The translations under genes were made by a program, and so were the position numbers. From NCBI GenBank assembly GCA_963837485.1, contig CAWINP010000006.1, positions 62,001 through 126,000 of the forward strand: a DNA stretch of 64,000 nt, read 5' to 3'. This document shows, one piece after another, positions 15,317 through 24,724 of the stretch. Below the pieces are notes generated by a model that worked only from the letters and a program-made list of their open reading frames with translations, searched no databases and was not told where the DNA came from. Each line of letters opens with the position of its first letter. The first letter of the stretch is position 1. This DNA is from Solirubrobacter sp963837485 (GTDB taxonomy: Bacteria > Actinomycetota > Thermoleophilia > Solirubrobacterales > Solirubrobacteraceae).

Positions 15317-16536
15317 GCTGCCGTTGCGGCTCCCGCGACGTCCTCCACGGCGGAGCGGAACGCGTCCTCGTCGGGGCCGATGCCGGCCGCCGACAAGGCA
15401 CCCGGCGCCCACAGCTCGTCGGTCAGCGCGCGCAGGTCGTCGAGCGTGACCGCGTCGATGCGCGCCATCACCTCGTCGGTGTCGAGCAGCGGCAGGTCGA
15501 ACAGCAGCGAGCCGCCGAGCCGGTGCATGCGCGCGCCGGTCGACTCCATGCCCAGCACGACGCGCGCCTTGACGTTCTCGCGCGCCCGCACGAGCTCCTC
15601 CTCGGAGGCCGGGTTCTCGCGCAGGCGGGCAAGCTCCTCGGAGACGACCTTCATCGCCTCGCTCAGGTTGTCCGGGCGCGTGCCGACGTAGAGCCCGATC
15701 TGGCCGGTGTCGGTGTACTGGCCGGCGAACGAGTACACGCTGTAGGCCAGCCCGCGCTCCTCGCGGACCGCCTGGAACAGCCGCGACGACGACAGCCCGC
15801 CGAAGATCGCGTCGAGCACACGGGCGGCGAAGCGGCGGCGATCGCCGCGCGGCAGCCCGAGGCCGCCGAGGCAGACGTGGCACTGCTCGGTGTCCTTGCG
15901 CTGGAAGCGGGTCGCCCGCACGAGCTCCGACGGCGCCGCCTCCGGCGCCTCGACCGGGTCGCCCAGCTGCCCGTTGCGCAGCGTGCGCGTCGCCAGCTCC
16001 ACGACCGCGTCGTGATCGACCGAGCCGGCCGCGGCGATCACGACCTGACGCGGCAAATAGCGGCGCGAGTGATACTCGGCGATCTGGTCGACCGGCGTGT
16101 CGCGGATCACGGGCGCGCGGCCGATGATCGGCCGGCCGAGCGGATGCTCGCCGAAGACGGCCTCGCCGAGCACGTCAAAGACCGTGTCCTGCGGGTCGTC
16201 CTCGTACATCGCGATCTCCTCGAGCACGACCTCGCGCTCGGGATCGACGTCCTTGAACGCGGGGCGCCACACCATGTCGGCCATCACGTCGAAGGCGGCC
16301 GGCAGGTGCTGGTCGAGCATGCGCGCGTAGACGGTCGTGCTCTCCTTGTCGGTTCCGGCGTTGAGCTCGGCGCCCATGCCGTCGAAGAGCTGGTCGATCT
16401 CGGCCGAGGCGTAGCGCGCGGTACCCCGGAACAGCAGGTGCTCGAGGAAGTGCGAGAGCCCGGCCTGCGCGGGCGTCTCACCGCGCGAGCCGGTGGCCAC
16501 GAAGAAGCCGAGGGCCGTGGATCGCACGGAGGGCAT
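15313..16536 (-). CDS. M16 family zinc metallopeptidase (processing-peptidase-like)
   Basis: 407 residues from the first ATG. Inverted zinc site HFLEH (residues 29-33) with the downstream glutamate in VVLEEIAMYEDDP, and the R/Y-type C-terminal signature (GGLSSSRLFQAVREERGLAYSVYSF). The conserved first strand of the family (RITELDSGLRIVTEAMPSVR) continues upstream of this ATG for 19 codons to a TAG, with no ATG, GTG or TTG. An AUC at 16593 with AGGTAGG 5 nt upstream is a candidate start. It is placed after pnp, as in many bacteria. Confidence 0.88.
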   Translation of the reverse strand: MPSVRSTALGFFVATGSRGETPAQAGLSHFLEHLLFRGTARYASAEIDQLFDGMGAELNAGTDKESTTVYARMLDQHLPAAFDVMADMVWRPAFKDVDPEREVVLEEIAMYEDDPQDTVFDVLGEAVFGEHPLGRPIIGRAPVIRDTPVDQIAEYHSRRYLPRQVVIAAAGSVDHDAVVELATRTLRNGQLGDPVEAPEAAPSELVRATRFQRKDTEQCHVCLGGLGLPRGDRRRFAARVLDAIFGGLSSSRLFQAVREERGLAYSVYSFAGQYTDTGQIGLYVGTRPDNLSEAMKVVSEELARLRENPASEEELVRARENVKARVVLGMESTGARMHRLGGSLLFDLPLLDTDEVMARIDAVTLDDLRALTDELWAPGALSAAGIGPDEDAFRSAVEDVAGAATAA

Positions 16537-16650
16537 GGCCTCCGTGACGATCCGCAGCCCCGAGTCCAGCTCCGTTATGCGGTGCTCAGAGATAGCGGCC
16601 TACCTGAGGTCGGATGATCGGGGTGGGGCGGAGGGGATGTCCGGCCTCAG

Positions 16651-18939
16651 TTACCGGCGGTCGGGATCGCGGTCGCCGCGCGAGCCGCGGTCGCGGTCGC
16701 GGTCACGCCCGCCGCGGCCACCGCCGCTGCGGCCGTTGCGCCCGCGGTCGCCGCGCGGCCCGCCGCGCCCCCGGTCTCCGCCGCCCATCGTCGGGTCGCC
16801 GGTGCCGACGGAGGCGAGCTCCTCGGAGGTCTTGCCCGCGATGTCGGGGTCCTCCGAGAGTCGCAGGCCGATGCGGCCGCGCTCCTTGTCGACCTCGACG
16901 ACGCGGACGGCGATCTCGTCGCCCTTGTTGAGCACCTCCTCGACCGTCGCCACGCGGTTGCCCGGCGAGACGTTGGAGATGTGCAGCAGGCCGTCGGTGC
17001 CCTTGGCAAGCTCGACGAAGGCGCCGAAGGTCGTGGTCTTGACGACCTTGCCCTTGTACTCGTCGCCGACCTCGACCTCCTTGGTCATCGAGCGGATGCG
17101 GTCGATCAGGGCGTCGCCCTGGGCGCCGGTGACCGCGTAGACGAGCACCTGGCCCTCGTCGTTGACGTCGATCTGCGACTCGTACTCCTCCTGGAGCGAG
17201 CGGATCGTCTCGCCGCCCTTGCCGATCAGCAGGCCGATCTTCTCCGGATCGATCTGGATCGACGAGATGCGCGGCGCGAACTCCGACAGCTGCTCGCGCG
17301 GGGCGCCGATCGCCTCGTGCATCTTGCCGAGGATGAACGTCCGGCCCTCGAGCGCCTGCTCGAGCGCGTCGCGCATGATCTCGAACGTGACGCCGGTGAT
17401 CTTGATGTCCATCTGCAGGGCGGTGATGCCCTTCTCGGTGCCGGCCACCTTGAAGTCCATGTCGCCGAGGTGATCCTCGACGCCGGCGATGTCGGAGAGC
17501 ACGACGTAGTCGTCGCCCTCCTTGATCAGGCCCATGGCGATGCCGGCCACCGGCCGCTTGAGCGGCACGCCGGCGTCCATGAGGCTGAGGGAGGAGCCGC
17601 AGACCGAGGCCATCGAGCTCGAGCCGTTGGACTCGAGGATGTCCGACACGACGCGGATCGTGTACGGGAAGTCCTCCTGGCTCGGGATCATCGGCACGAG
17701 CGCGCGCTCGGCGAGCGCGCCGTGGCCGATGTCGCGGCGCTTCGGGCCGCGCATGAAGCCGGCCTCGCCGACCGAGAAGGGCGGGAAGTTGTAGTGGTGG
17801 AAGTAGCGCTTGGACGTCTCGAGCCCGAGGTTGTCCAGCCGCATCTCCTCGCGCGTGGTGCCGAGCGCCACGACGGAGAGCGCCTGCGTCTGGCCGCGCG
17901 TGAAGAGCGCCGAGCCGTGCGTGCGCGGGAGCGGCTTGATGTCGATCGAGATCGGCCGGATCTCGCGCTCGGAGCGGCCGTCCGGGCGCTTCTTCTTCTT
18001 GGCGATGCGCTCGCGGATGGTCCGCTTCTCGAGCGCGTCGAACGCCATCTGCGCGCGCTGGCGGAACTCCGCGTAGGTGTCGGCGTCGGCGTCGCCCGAA
18101 TACTGCTCGAGCACGGCCTCCTCGACGGCCTTGGTGGCCTCCTGGCGCTCCAGCTTGTCCTCGACCGAGGTGGCCTTGTCGAGCGCCTTGCCGTGCGACT
18201 TCGCGATCTGGCCGATCAGATCCTCGTCGGCCTTCGGGACCTCGATCTCCATCTTGGGCTTGCCGACCTTGTCGGCCAGCTCGCGCTGCGCGGCGGTCAG
18301 CTTCTTGATCGCCGAGTGGGCGATGTCGAGCGCGTCGAGGATCTCGGCCTCGGACACCTCGTTGGCGCCGGCCTCGACCATCAGGATCGCCTCATCGGTG
18401 CCGGCGACCACGAGATCCATGTCGGCGGTCAGCAGCTGCTCGTCGGTCGGGTTGACGACGAAGTCGCCGCCCTCGAGCTTGCCGATGCGCACGGCGCCGA
18501 CGGCGGTCGGGAACGGGACATCGGAGACCATCAGCGCGGCGGACGCGCCGTTCATGGCCAGGATGTCGTACGGGTGGACCTGGTCCACCGACAGCGTGAG
18601 CGCGACGAGCTGCGTCTCGCGCCGCCAGCCCTTGGGGAACAGCGGGCGCAGCGGGCGGTCGATCATGCGGGCGATCAGCGTCGCCTTCTCGCCCGCGCGG
18701 CCCTCGCGCTTGAAGAACGAGCCGGGGATCTTGCCCGCGGCGTACATGCGCTCCTCGACATCCACCGTCAGCGGGAGGAAGTCGACGTCGCGAAGATTGC
18801 CGGCCGTGGCGGTGCTCAGGACCACGGTGTCGCCGGCCGTGACGGTCACCGCTCCGGAGGCCTGCTTGGCCATCTTCCCGGTCTCGAAGGCGATCTCGGT
18901 ACCACCGATCTCGACGGTGACCCGGTGCACTTCAGACAT
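16651..18939 (-). CDS. pnp: Polyribonucleotide nucleotidyltransferase (PNPase)
   Basis: 762 residues. Two RNase PH-like domains flank a helical linker (EDKLERQEATKAVEEAVLEQYSG). A KH domain (IGLLIGKGGETIRSL, near residue 570) and an S1 domain (GDEYKGKVVKTTTFGAFVEL) follow, and the tail is rich in RG/RD/GGRGG repeats, a likely RNA-binding extension. It degrades RNA 3'-5' with phosphate. Usually rpsO precedes pnp; here rpsO is 7 kb away. The 138-bp upstream gap (18940-19077) holds a GCCGCC/GGCGGC hairpin of the pnp leader and the divergent reductase start. Confidence 0.96.
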   Translation of the reverse strand: MSEVHRVTVEIGGTEIAFETGKMAKQASGAVTVTAGDTVVLSTATAGNLRDVDFLPLTVDVEERMYAAGKIPGSFFKREGRAGEKATLIARMIDRPLRPLFPKGWRRETQLVALTLSVDQVHPYDILAMNGASAALMVSDVPFPTAVGAVRIGKLEGGDFVVNPTDEQLLTADMDLVVAGTDEAILMVEAGANEVSEAEILDALDIAHSAIKKLTAAQRELADKVGKPKMEIEVPKADEDLIGQIAKSHGKALDKATSVEDKLERQEATKAVEEAVLEQYSGDADADTYAEFRQRAQMAFDALEKRTIRERIAKKKKRPDGRSEREIRPISIDIKPLPRTHGSALFTRGQTQALSVVALGTTREEMRLDNLGLETSKRYFHHYNFPPFSVGEAGFMRGPKRRDIGHGALAERALVPMIPSQEDFPYTIRVVSDILESNGSSSMASVCGSSLSLMDAGVPLKRPVAGIAMGLIKEGDDYVVLSDIAGVEDHLGDMDFKVAGTEKGITALQMDIKITGVTFEIMRDALEQALEGRTFILGKMHEAIGAPREQLSEFAPRISSIQIDPEKIGLLIGKGGETIRSLQEEYESQIDVNDEGQVLVYAVTGAQGDALIDRIRSMTKEVEVGDEYKGKVVKTTTFGAFVELAKGTDGLLHISNVSPGNRVATVEEVLNKGDEIAVRVVEVDKERGRIGLRLSEDPDIAGKTSEELASVGTGDPTMGGGDRGRGGPRGDRGRNGRSGGGRGGRDRDRDRGSRGDRDPDRR

Positions 18940-19077
18940 ATAGGTGTCCTCTTCTCTCTGCGGCCGCCTCGGTCTGGCGGCGGCCCCTCTGCATCGTCTT
19001 GACGCTTCGGTAGTCGTTACCGGCGAAGTTTAGAAGGCACCATGGTTCGCGCGCGCCGACGGGTAGCCTGCGGCCTC

Positions 19078-20160
19078 ATGCGGATCGTCGTGTTCGGTGC
19101 CACGGGCTACACAGGGCGACTGGTCGCCGAGCGACTGGTCGCCCAGGGCGCGCGCCCGGTGCTTGCCGGCCGCGACTACGCGAAGCTCTCCGACCTCGCC
19201 GATCGCCTCGGCGGATTGGAGATCGCGCACGCGGACGCGATGCGTCAGAACTCGGTCTTCGACCTGGTCGGGTCCGGCGACGTGCTGGTGTCCACGGTCG
19301 GACCGTTCGTGAAGTGGGGCATGCCCGCCGTGCGCGCGGCGATCGCCGCCGGCGCGACGTACCTGGACTCGACCGGCGAGGCCGCGTTCATCCGGCGCGT
19401 GTTCGAGGAGCTCGACGCGCCCGCCCGCCGCTCGGGCGCGGCGCTGCTGACCGCGATGGGCTACGACTTCGCGCCGGGCTCGCTGGCCGGGGCGCTGGCG
19501 GTAGAGGACGCCGGCGCGAACGTGGCGCGGGTCGACGTCGGCTACTACGCGCTCGGCGGCACGCCGTCGTCGATGTCCGCGGGCACGCGCGAGTCGATGG
19601 TCGGCGTGACGTTGTCGGACGCCTTCGCGTACCGCGGCGGCCGCATCGAGACCGTGCGCACGGTCGAGCGCGTCCGCTCGTTCGACGTGTCAGGCAAGCG
19701 CCGCGACGCGATCTCGGTCGGCGGGTCCGAGCACTTCGCGCTCCCCGCCGCCTACCCGGAGCTGAGCGAGGTCAACGTCTACCTCGGCTGGTTCGGGCCG
19801 CTGGCCCGGCCGCTGCAGGCGGGCGCGCTGGTCGGCGAGTACGTCAACCGGATTCCGCTGGCGCGCACCACGATGCGGTTCTGGGGCGAGAAGGCCGCCG
19901 GCCTGCTCTCGGGCCCGGAGGCGGGTACCACACCCGGCGGTTCGTCCTGGATCGCCGCCGAGGCGTACGACGAATCCGGCACCAAGCTCTCCGAGGTCCA
20001 CCTCACCGGCGTCGACGGCTACGACTTCACCGCCTCGTTCTTGGCCTGGGCGGCGAGACATCCGGTCACCGGCGCCGGCGCGCTGGGCCCCGTCCAGGCT
20101 TACGGCCTCGAGGCGCTCCAACGAGGCATCGCCGCCGCGGGCCTCACCCGCACAACCTAA
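19078..20160 (+). CDS. Saccharopine dehydrogenase-like NAD(P)-binding protein
   Basis: 360 residues. The ATG at 19078 immediately precedes the Rossmann motif RIVVFGATGYTGRLVAERL. Further family marks: LAGRDYAKLSDLADRLGG, VLVSTVGPFVKWGMPAVRAAIAAGATYLDSTGE. This group includes trans-acting enoyl reductases and membrane saccharopine-dehydrogenase-like oxidoreductases, so the substrate is unknown. A 12-codon longer form from 19042 is possible but lacks homology. The stop codon is part of the palindrome at 20158-20200. Confidence 0.78.
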   Translation: MRIVVFGATGYTGRLVAERLVAQGARPVLAGRDYAKLSDLADRLGGLEIAHADAMRQNSVFDLVGSGDVLVSTVGPFVKWGMPAVRAAIAAGATYLDSTGEAAFIRRVFEELDAPARRSGAALLTAMGYDFAPGSLAGALAVEDAGANVARVDVGYYALGGTPSSMSAGTRESMVGVTLSDAFAYRGGRIETVRTVERVRSFDVSGKRRDAISVGGSEHFALPAAYPELSEVNVYLGWFGPLARPLQAGALVGEYVNRIPLARTTMRFWGEKAAGLLSGPEAGTTPGGSSWIAAEAYDESGTKLSEVHLTGVDGYDFTASFLAWAARHPVTGAGALGPVQAYGLEALQRGIAAAGLTRTT

Positions 20161-20200
20161 AGGGGTCAGGCACCCTTAGTGAACGTGCCTGACCCCTTTA
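20158..20200. terminator. Perfect 16-bp palindrome between two plus-strand genes
   Basis: TAAAGGGGTCAGGCAC (20158-20173) pairs perfectly with GTGCCTGACCCCTTTA (20185-20200) across an 11-nt loop. It includes the upstream gene's TAA. The TTTA end gives a short U-tract on both strands, so it can act as an intrinsic terminator. AAAGGGGTCAGGCAC palindromes also occur as dispersed REP-like repeats in other bacteria, so it could be such an element co-opted as a terminator. The next gene starts 11 bp after it, so that gene must have its promoter here or rely on read-through. Confidence 0.75.
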
Positions 20201-20210
20201 TCTTGGTGGC

Positions 20211-21941
20211 GTGCGATGGAGGGTCGTGATCGTCGCGCTGGTCGTGGCGGGGTGCGGAGGCAGTGACAAGTCCGGCTCGGCGGCGCCGCAGCAGACGGCG
20301 GCGCCCCACGCGAAGGCCGGCGGCACGCTGCAGTTCCTCTACTCCGGCGACGTCGACAACATCGACCCCGGGATCACCTACTACACGGGCGGCTATCTGA
20401 TCGTGTACGCGACCCAGCGCCCGCTGGTCAACTACAAGCCCGACGACCCGACCCACCCCGTCCCCGACCTCGCGGCCCAGTTGCCCGAGGTCTCGCCGGA
20501 CAACAAGACGGTGACCGTGAAGCTGCGCAGCGGCGTGAAGTTCTCGCCGCCGGTCAACCGGGAGGTCACGTCGGCCGACGTCAAGTACGGGATCGAGCGC
20601 GCGTTCTTCAAGACCGTCAACAACGGCTACGCGGGCGTGTACTACGCCGACATCGACGGCGCGAAGACCGGCGTGGCGCCCGGCACCGAGATCAAGGGGA
20701 TCGAGACGCCGGACCCGCACACCGTCGTGTTCAAGCTGACCCGGCCGTCCGGCGGCGTGCTCGCCGGCGCGCTGACGATGCCGATCGCCGCTCCGGTCCC
20801 GCGCGACGATGCGCTGCCGTTCGACCAGAAGTCTCCGTCGACCTACGGCAAGCACCAGGTCGCGACGGGGCCGTACATGATCGCCAACGACGCCCAGGGC
20901 AACACGACCGGCTACCACGCGGGCAGCGAGATCAAGCTCGTGCGCAACCCCAACTGGGACCACTCGACCGACTACAAGCCCGCCTACCTGGACGCCATCG
21001 ACGTGCGCGAGGGCAACAAGGACACCACGGTCGCCTCGCGCCAGGTGCTCACGGGCAGCCACATGGCCAGCGGCGAGTTCCCGGTCCCCGGCCCGGTGAT
21101 CAAGCAGGCGCTGACGTCCAGCAAGGACCAGCTCGCGTTCGTGCCGACCGGCGGCATCGACTACATCCCGCTCAACACCGCGATCCCGCCGTTCGACGAC
21201 ATCAACGTGCGCAAGGCGGTGATCGCCGGCTTCGACCGCAACGCGGTCCGGCTCACGCAGGGCGGCCAGGTCCGCGGCCCGCTCGCCACGCACTTCATCC
21301 CGCCGAGCCTGCCCGGCTTCCAGCAGGGCGGCGGCACGAAGGGCCCGCCGCTGGACTTCCTCGCCAAGCCGCAGGGCGATCCCGCGCTCGCCGCGTCCTA
21401 CTTCAAGAAGGCGGGCATGGCCTCCGGGTCCTACGAGGGCGACGCGACGCTGTTCCTGCCGACGATCGACACGCCGACGTACCGCGACGAGGGCGAGGTC
21501 GCGCAACGCAACTTCGAGAAGCTCGGCTTCAAGGTCAAGCTGAGGTTCGTGTCCAACGACGTCTTCTACACGCAGTACTGCCAGGTTCCCGGGCGCAAGG
21601 CCAACGGCTGCGTCGGCTGGTCCTGGTACAAGGACTTCCCGGACCCGCAGACGATGCTCGACGTCACGTTCAACGGCGCCGCGATCCAGCCGCAGGGCAA
21701 CTCGAACTTCCCGCAGCTGAAGGTGCCCGAGATCGACGCGGCGATGAAGAAGGCCGAGACGCTCGCCGTACCGGACGAGCGCGCGGCGGCGTGGGGCGCG
21801 ATCGACCAGCAGGTGATGGCGCAGGCGCCGGCGATCCCCGGGACCTGGCTCAACCAGCCGATCGTGCGCTCCAAGGACGTCGCCGGGGTCTCCAACCCGA
21901 TCCTCACCGGGTGGGACCTGACGTTCACCTCCTTGCGCTAG
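20211..21941 (+). CDS. Peptide/nickel-type ABC transporter substrate-binding lipoprotein
   Basis: 576 residues from a GTG. A short signal with lipobox VAGCGG (Cys16) anchors it outside the membrane. The rest is an SBP_bac_5 domain: GGTLQFLYSGDVDNIDPG, LAAQLPEVSPDNKTVTVKLRSGVKFS, TSADVKYGIERAF, PLNTAIPPFDDINVRKAV. Such proteins bind oligopeptides or similar ligands for an ABC importer. No permease or ATPase gene is adjacent, so it is an orphan binding protein here. The 3' end overlaps the convergent flavoprotein gene by 17 bp. Confidence 0.88.
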   Translation: MRWRVVIVALVVAGCGGSDKSGSAAPQQTAAPHAKAGGTLQFLYSGDVDNIDPGITYYTGGYLIVYATQRPLVNYKPDDPTHPVPDLAAQLPEVSPDNKTVTVKLRSGVKFSPPVNREVTSADVKYGIERAFFKTVNNGYAGVYYADIDGAKTGVAPGTEIKGIETPDPHTVVFKLTRPSGGVLAGALTMPIAAPVPRDDALPFDQKSPSTYGKHQVATGPYMIANDAQGNTTGYHAGSEIKLVRNPNWDHSTDYKPAYLDAIDVREGNKDTTVASRQVLTGSHMASGEFPVPGPVIKQALTSSKDQLAFVPTGGIDYIPLNTAIPPFDDINVRKAVIAGFDRNAVRLTQGGQVRGPLATHFIPPSLPGFQQGGGTKGPPLDFLAKPQGDPALAASYFKKAGMASGSYEGDATLFLPTIDTPTYRDEGEVAQRNFEKLGFKVKLRFVSNDVFYTQYCQVPGRKANGCVGWSWYKDFPDPQTMLDVTFNGAAIQPQGNSNFPQLKVPEIDAAMKKAETLAVPDERAAAWGAIDQQVMAQAPAIPGTWLNQPIVRSKDVAGVSNPILTGWDLTFTSLR

Positions 21942-23598
21942 CTCTGCCGACAAGCGTGAGCGCGCGGCCGGCGACGCCGGCCGGCGCCACCTTGCCGGAC
22001 TCGCTCACGCGCACCGGGCTCTTGGGCGGCCGGCGGAGCTTCCAGCGCAGCTTGTCCAGCGCCCGCGCGGGAGCCAGCACGGCGGGCTCGCGCAGCGGCC
22101 AGACGCCGCAGCGGGCCGCGGTCGAGCCGGTCGTGTCGAGGATCGCGTTGACCGCGCGGCGCGCCGCCTCGTTGGCGGCCTCCATCGTCGCGAGGTCCGT
22201 CGAGGTGCGCACGTAGTCGGCGGCCAGGAACAGGTTCGGGATCCGCGTCGCGGCGTCCGGCCGGTCGGCCCACGAGCCGGCGGTGTTGACCAGCAGCGGC
22301 TCCGCGTTGGCGGCGCCGGACGGGTTCGGGAACTCGATGTCCTCGTCGAGCGTCCAGGAGCGCACCTCGACGCCGTCCAGGAGCGTGTCGAGGTGGTCCT
22401 GGAGCTGCCCCCAGACCTCCTCGCGGATCTCCTCCCTCGTGCACCGCGCGGCGACCTTGCCGGTGCGCCGGCCCGGGCGCTGCCACTCGGAGATGTCGAT
22501 CGAGAGGATCCCGCCGACGGTCCCGTCGCCGAGCCGCGAGAAGTCCACCCCGCGCCAGAACTGCCGTTGCGAGATCGAGGTCAGCGCCCACTCGGAGTCG
22601 ATGTAGATCGCATGGCCGCGCTCCAGCGGCAGGTCCTCGCGCAGGTAGAAGAGGATCCCGTTCATCCAGCGCGTGACGAGCCGGTCGAGGCCGTTCAGGC
22701 GCGGGTCGGCGGCGCGCAGCTCGGGCGAGAGCAGCGTCCGCATCGCCTCCACCGGCAGCGCGGCGACGTAGAAGTCGGCGATCACCCGCCGGCCGCCGGC
22801 GACCGTCACGCCGGCGATCCGCCCGTTGCGGACCTCGATCCCCTCGACCGCCTCCCCCAGCCGCAGCTCGACGCCGGCGCCGCGCAGGTGGCCGGCCCAC
22901 GGCGTCAGCCACGCGTCGCTGGTCGGCGCGTCGAGCACGCGGTCCGCGCGGGAGCCTGCGCGGGAGAGGTCCATCAGCAGCTGGAACAGGGTCAGCCCAC
23001 CGGTACGCGCGCTCATCTCGCGCGCACGCGCGGCCACGAGCGTGCGCGTGAGGCCGTCGGCGAGGAACTTCTGGAACTCCGGCGAGCGCCGGTCGGCCTC
23101 GACGAAGTCCCACCAGCTCTGCAGGTCCCACTGGCGGTAGCGGCGCTCGTCGCAGCTGGTGAGCAGGGCCAGCACCCGCTCGATCAGGAACGCGACTTCG
23201 GCGGCGGGGACGCCGATCGCCGACGCCGCCCCGAACGCGAAGCGGGCGAGCGCCTGGACGTCGCCGATCGACTCCGGCACATGCGCGGGCGCGACCAGCT
23301 CGTTGCGTCCGCCCGCCTGGGCGAGCAGGATGCGCTCGGCGCCGACCAGCCGGTCGCACACGGTTCCGGCGCCCGCGGGAATCCGCGCCATCGTGTCCGG
23401 CAGGTGGCGGTAGAAGCCCGGAAAGAAGCGGAAGCCGTGCTCGGCCGGAAGCCCGCTGTCCGGGGCGGGATAGCTGCGCGCCTTGCCGCCCGGGACGGCG
23501 CGCTTCTCGTGGACCGTGACCTGGAACCCGCGCTCGACCAGCTCGTGGGCGGCGCTCAGGCCGCCCACACCACCGCCCAGCACCGCGACCGTCGTCAC
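21925..23598 (-). CDS. FAD-dependent amine oxidase/phytoene-desaturase-like protein
   Basis: 557 residues. N-terminal FAD-binding GGGVGGLSAAHELVERGFQVTVHEK and PGGKARSYP, and a C-terminal FAD motif (NLFLAADYVRTSTDLATMEAANEAARRAVNAIL). This layout is that of the carotenoid/squalene desaturase and hydroxysqualene dehydroxylase family (15-cis-phytoene desaturase-like). No other carotenoid or hopanoid gene lies nearby, so the substrate is open. The extra C-terminal 60 residues are basic. Confidence 0.8.
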   Translation of the reverse strand: MTTVAVLGGGVGGLSAAHELVERGFQVTVHEKRAVPGGKARSYPAPDSGLPAEHGFRFFPGFYRHLPDTMARIPAGAGTVCDRLVGAERILLAQAGGRNELVAPAHVPESIGDVQALARFAFGAASAIGVPAAEVAFLIERVLALLTSCDERRYRQWDLQSWWDFVEADRRSPEFQKFLADGLTRTLVAARAREMSARTGGLTLFQLLMDLSRAGSRADRVLDAPTSDAWLTPWAGHLRGAGVELRLGEAVEGIEVRNGRIAGVTVAGGRRVIADFYVAALPVEAMRTLLSPELRAADPRLNGLDRLVTRWMNGILFYLREDLPLERGHAIYIDSEWALTSISQRQFWRGVDFSRLGDGTVGGILSIDISEWQRPGRRTGKVAARCTREEIREEVWGQLQDHLDTLLDGVEVRSWTLDEDIEFPNPSGAANAEPLLVNTAGSWADRPDAATRIPNLFLAADYVRTSTDLATMEAANEAARRAVNAILDTTGSTAARCGVWPLREPAVLAPARALDKLRWKLRRPPKSPVRVSESGKVAPAGVAGRALTLVGRASARR

Positions 23599-23609
23599 GG
23601 TGGCGGACC

Positions 23610-24017
23610 CTAGCTCACCGTCAGCTTGCCCTCCATGCCCGCCGCGCGGTGGCCGTCGACCGGGCAGTAGTACGTGTACTCGCCGGCCTTGAGGTCGACC
23701 GTGAAGCTGGTGTCCTTGCCGGTCACCACGTCGCTGGCCTGTTCGACGCCGTTGCCCTCGATCGTCACGCCGTGCGGCGCCGAGGACGGGTTGGAGAACT
23801 TGATCGTGACCTTGCCGGCCTTCGCCGTCGCCGTCGATTGATCGAACTTCAGCGAGCCGTCGGCCGGTGCCGAGAGGCTGATGCCCGACGAGGCCCCGCC
23901 CCCGCCCCCGCCGCCGGAAGCCGGCGTCGACGTCGAGCCGCCGCCGCCGTCGTCAGAGCCGCCACATCCCGCCAGCGCGAGCGCCGCGCATGCCGCGGCC
24001 AAGGCAATCAAACGCAT
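23610..24017 (-). CDS. Cupredoxin-like lipoprotein
   Basis: 135 residues. Lipobox ALAGCGG (Cys18), a Gly/Ser-rich linker of about 30 residues, then a plastocyanin-type beta-barrel with probable copper ligands His (APHGVTIEG), Cys (YYCPVDGHRAAGM), His and Met at the C-terminus. It probably carries electrons at the outer membrane face. GGAG lies before the ATG. It sits just upstream of the flavoprotein gene; a similar domain survives only as a fragment at 60719-60885. Confidence 0.85.
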   Translation of the reverse strand: MRLIALAAACAALALAGCGGSDDGGGGSTSTPASGGGGGGGASSGISLSAPADGSLKFDQSTATAKAGKVTIKFSNPSSAPHGVTIEGNGVEQASDVVTGKDTSFTVDLKAGEYTYYCPVDGHRAAGMEGKLTVS

Positions 24018-24034
24018 ACTCCGGCCCTTCCTTT

Positions 24035-24724
24035 CTACGCCAGCTTGCCGCCGAGCACGTTGTATTCGCGCCCATCGGACTTGCGCACGACCCGGATCGA
24101 GTCGTACTGGCCGCGCTTGGCGGCCGTCGTGAGGATCACGTAGGCGTTGCCCCGCGGATCGACGCGGAACGTGCCCGCGCTCGCGCTCCAGCTCTTGGAC
24201 TCGCACAAGACCTCGTAGACGTCGCCCGGCTGGGCGGGCAGGTTGTAGACCCACAGGCGCACGACGGTGCCGCCCTTGACCGTCCGCAGCGCGGCTCGCG
24301 CCTTGGCGTCGGCCGGCGCGCCTGACGCCGGGCTCAGCGCGAGCCGGTACTGCGGCGCGGCGCGCTGCGTGCCCTTCTCGAAGCCGAGCGCGAGCAACAG
24401 CACCGCCGCGGCCACGGCCGCGCCGGCGAGCGCGCTCGAGACGCCGAAGAAGATCCGCGGCCGCCAGCGGCGCTCGCGCCGCTCGGCGGGACGCTCCCGC
24501 GCGAAGCGGTCGAGCAGCCGCTCCTCAATCGCCGGGGGGAGCGGATCGTCATCCCCGCTTCCGGCCACGACGGCGAGGTCGAGCAGCTGCGGGAGCCCGG
24601 CGAGCTCCTCGTGCTCGGCCCGGCACGTCTCGCACTCGGCGAGGTGCGCGCGCACCCGCTCCTGCTCGGAGGCGTCCAGACCACCGAGGACGTACGCGCC
24701 GAGATCCTCATGGACGTGCGTCAT
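24035..24724 (-). CDS. Zinc-finger anti-sigma factor with DUF-like extracytoplasmic domain
   Basis: 229 residues. The N-terminal anti-sigma domain has the ZAS motif HLAECETC (H-x3-C-x2-C). One transmembrane helix lies near residues 90-115 (GVSSALAGAAVAAAVLLLALGF), followed by an extracytoplasmic anti-sigma-K-like C-terminal domain (VVRLWVYNLPAQPGDVYEVLCES). It should hold the adjacent sigma factor inactive until a redox or envelope signal. Its start overlaps the sigma stop as ATGA (24721-24724). Confidence 0.9.
   Translation of the reverse strand: MTHVHEDLGAYVLGGLDASEQERVRAHLAECETCRAEHEELAGLPQLLDLAVVAGSGDDDPLPPAIEERLLDRFARERPAERRERRWRPRIFFGVSSALAGAAVAAAVLLLALGFEKGTQRAAPQYRLALSPASGAPADAKARAALRTVKGGTVVRLWVYNLPAQPGDVYEVLCESKSWSASAGTFRVDPRGNAYVILTTAAKRGQYDSIRVVRKSDGREYNVLGGKLA

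Noticed and set aside
16981..19002. 673-codon plus-strand open frame opposite pnp
   Set aside because: It mirrors pnp, is Arg/His/Asp-rich with no family pattern, and pnp is unmistakable. High GC makes stop codons rare in antisense frames.
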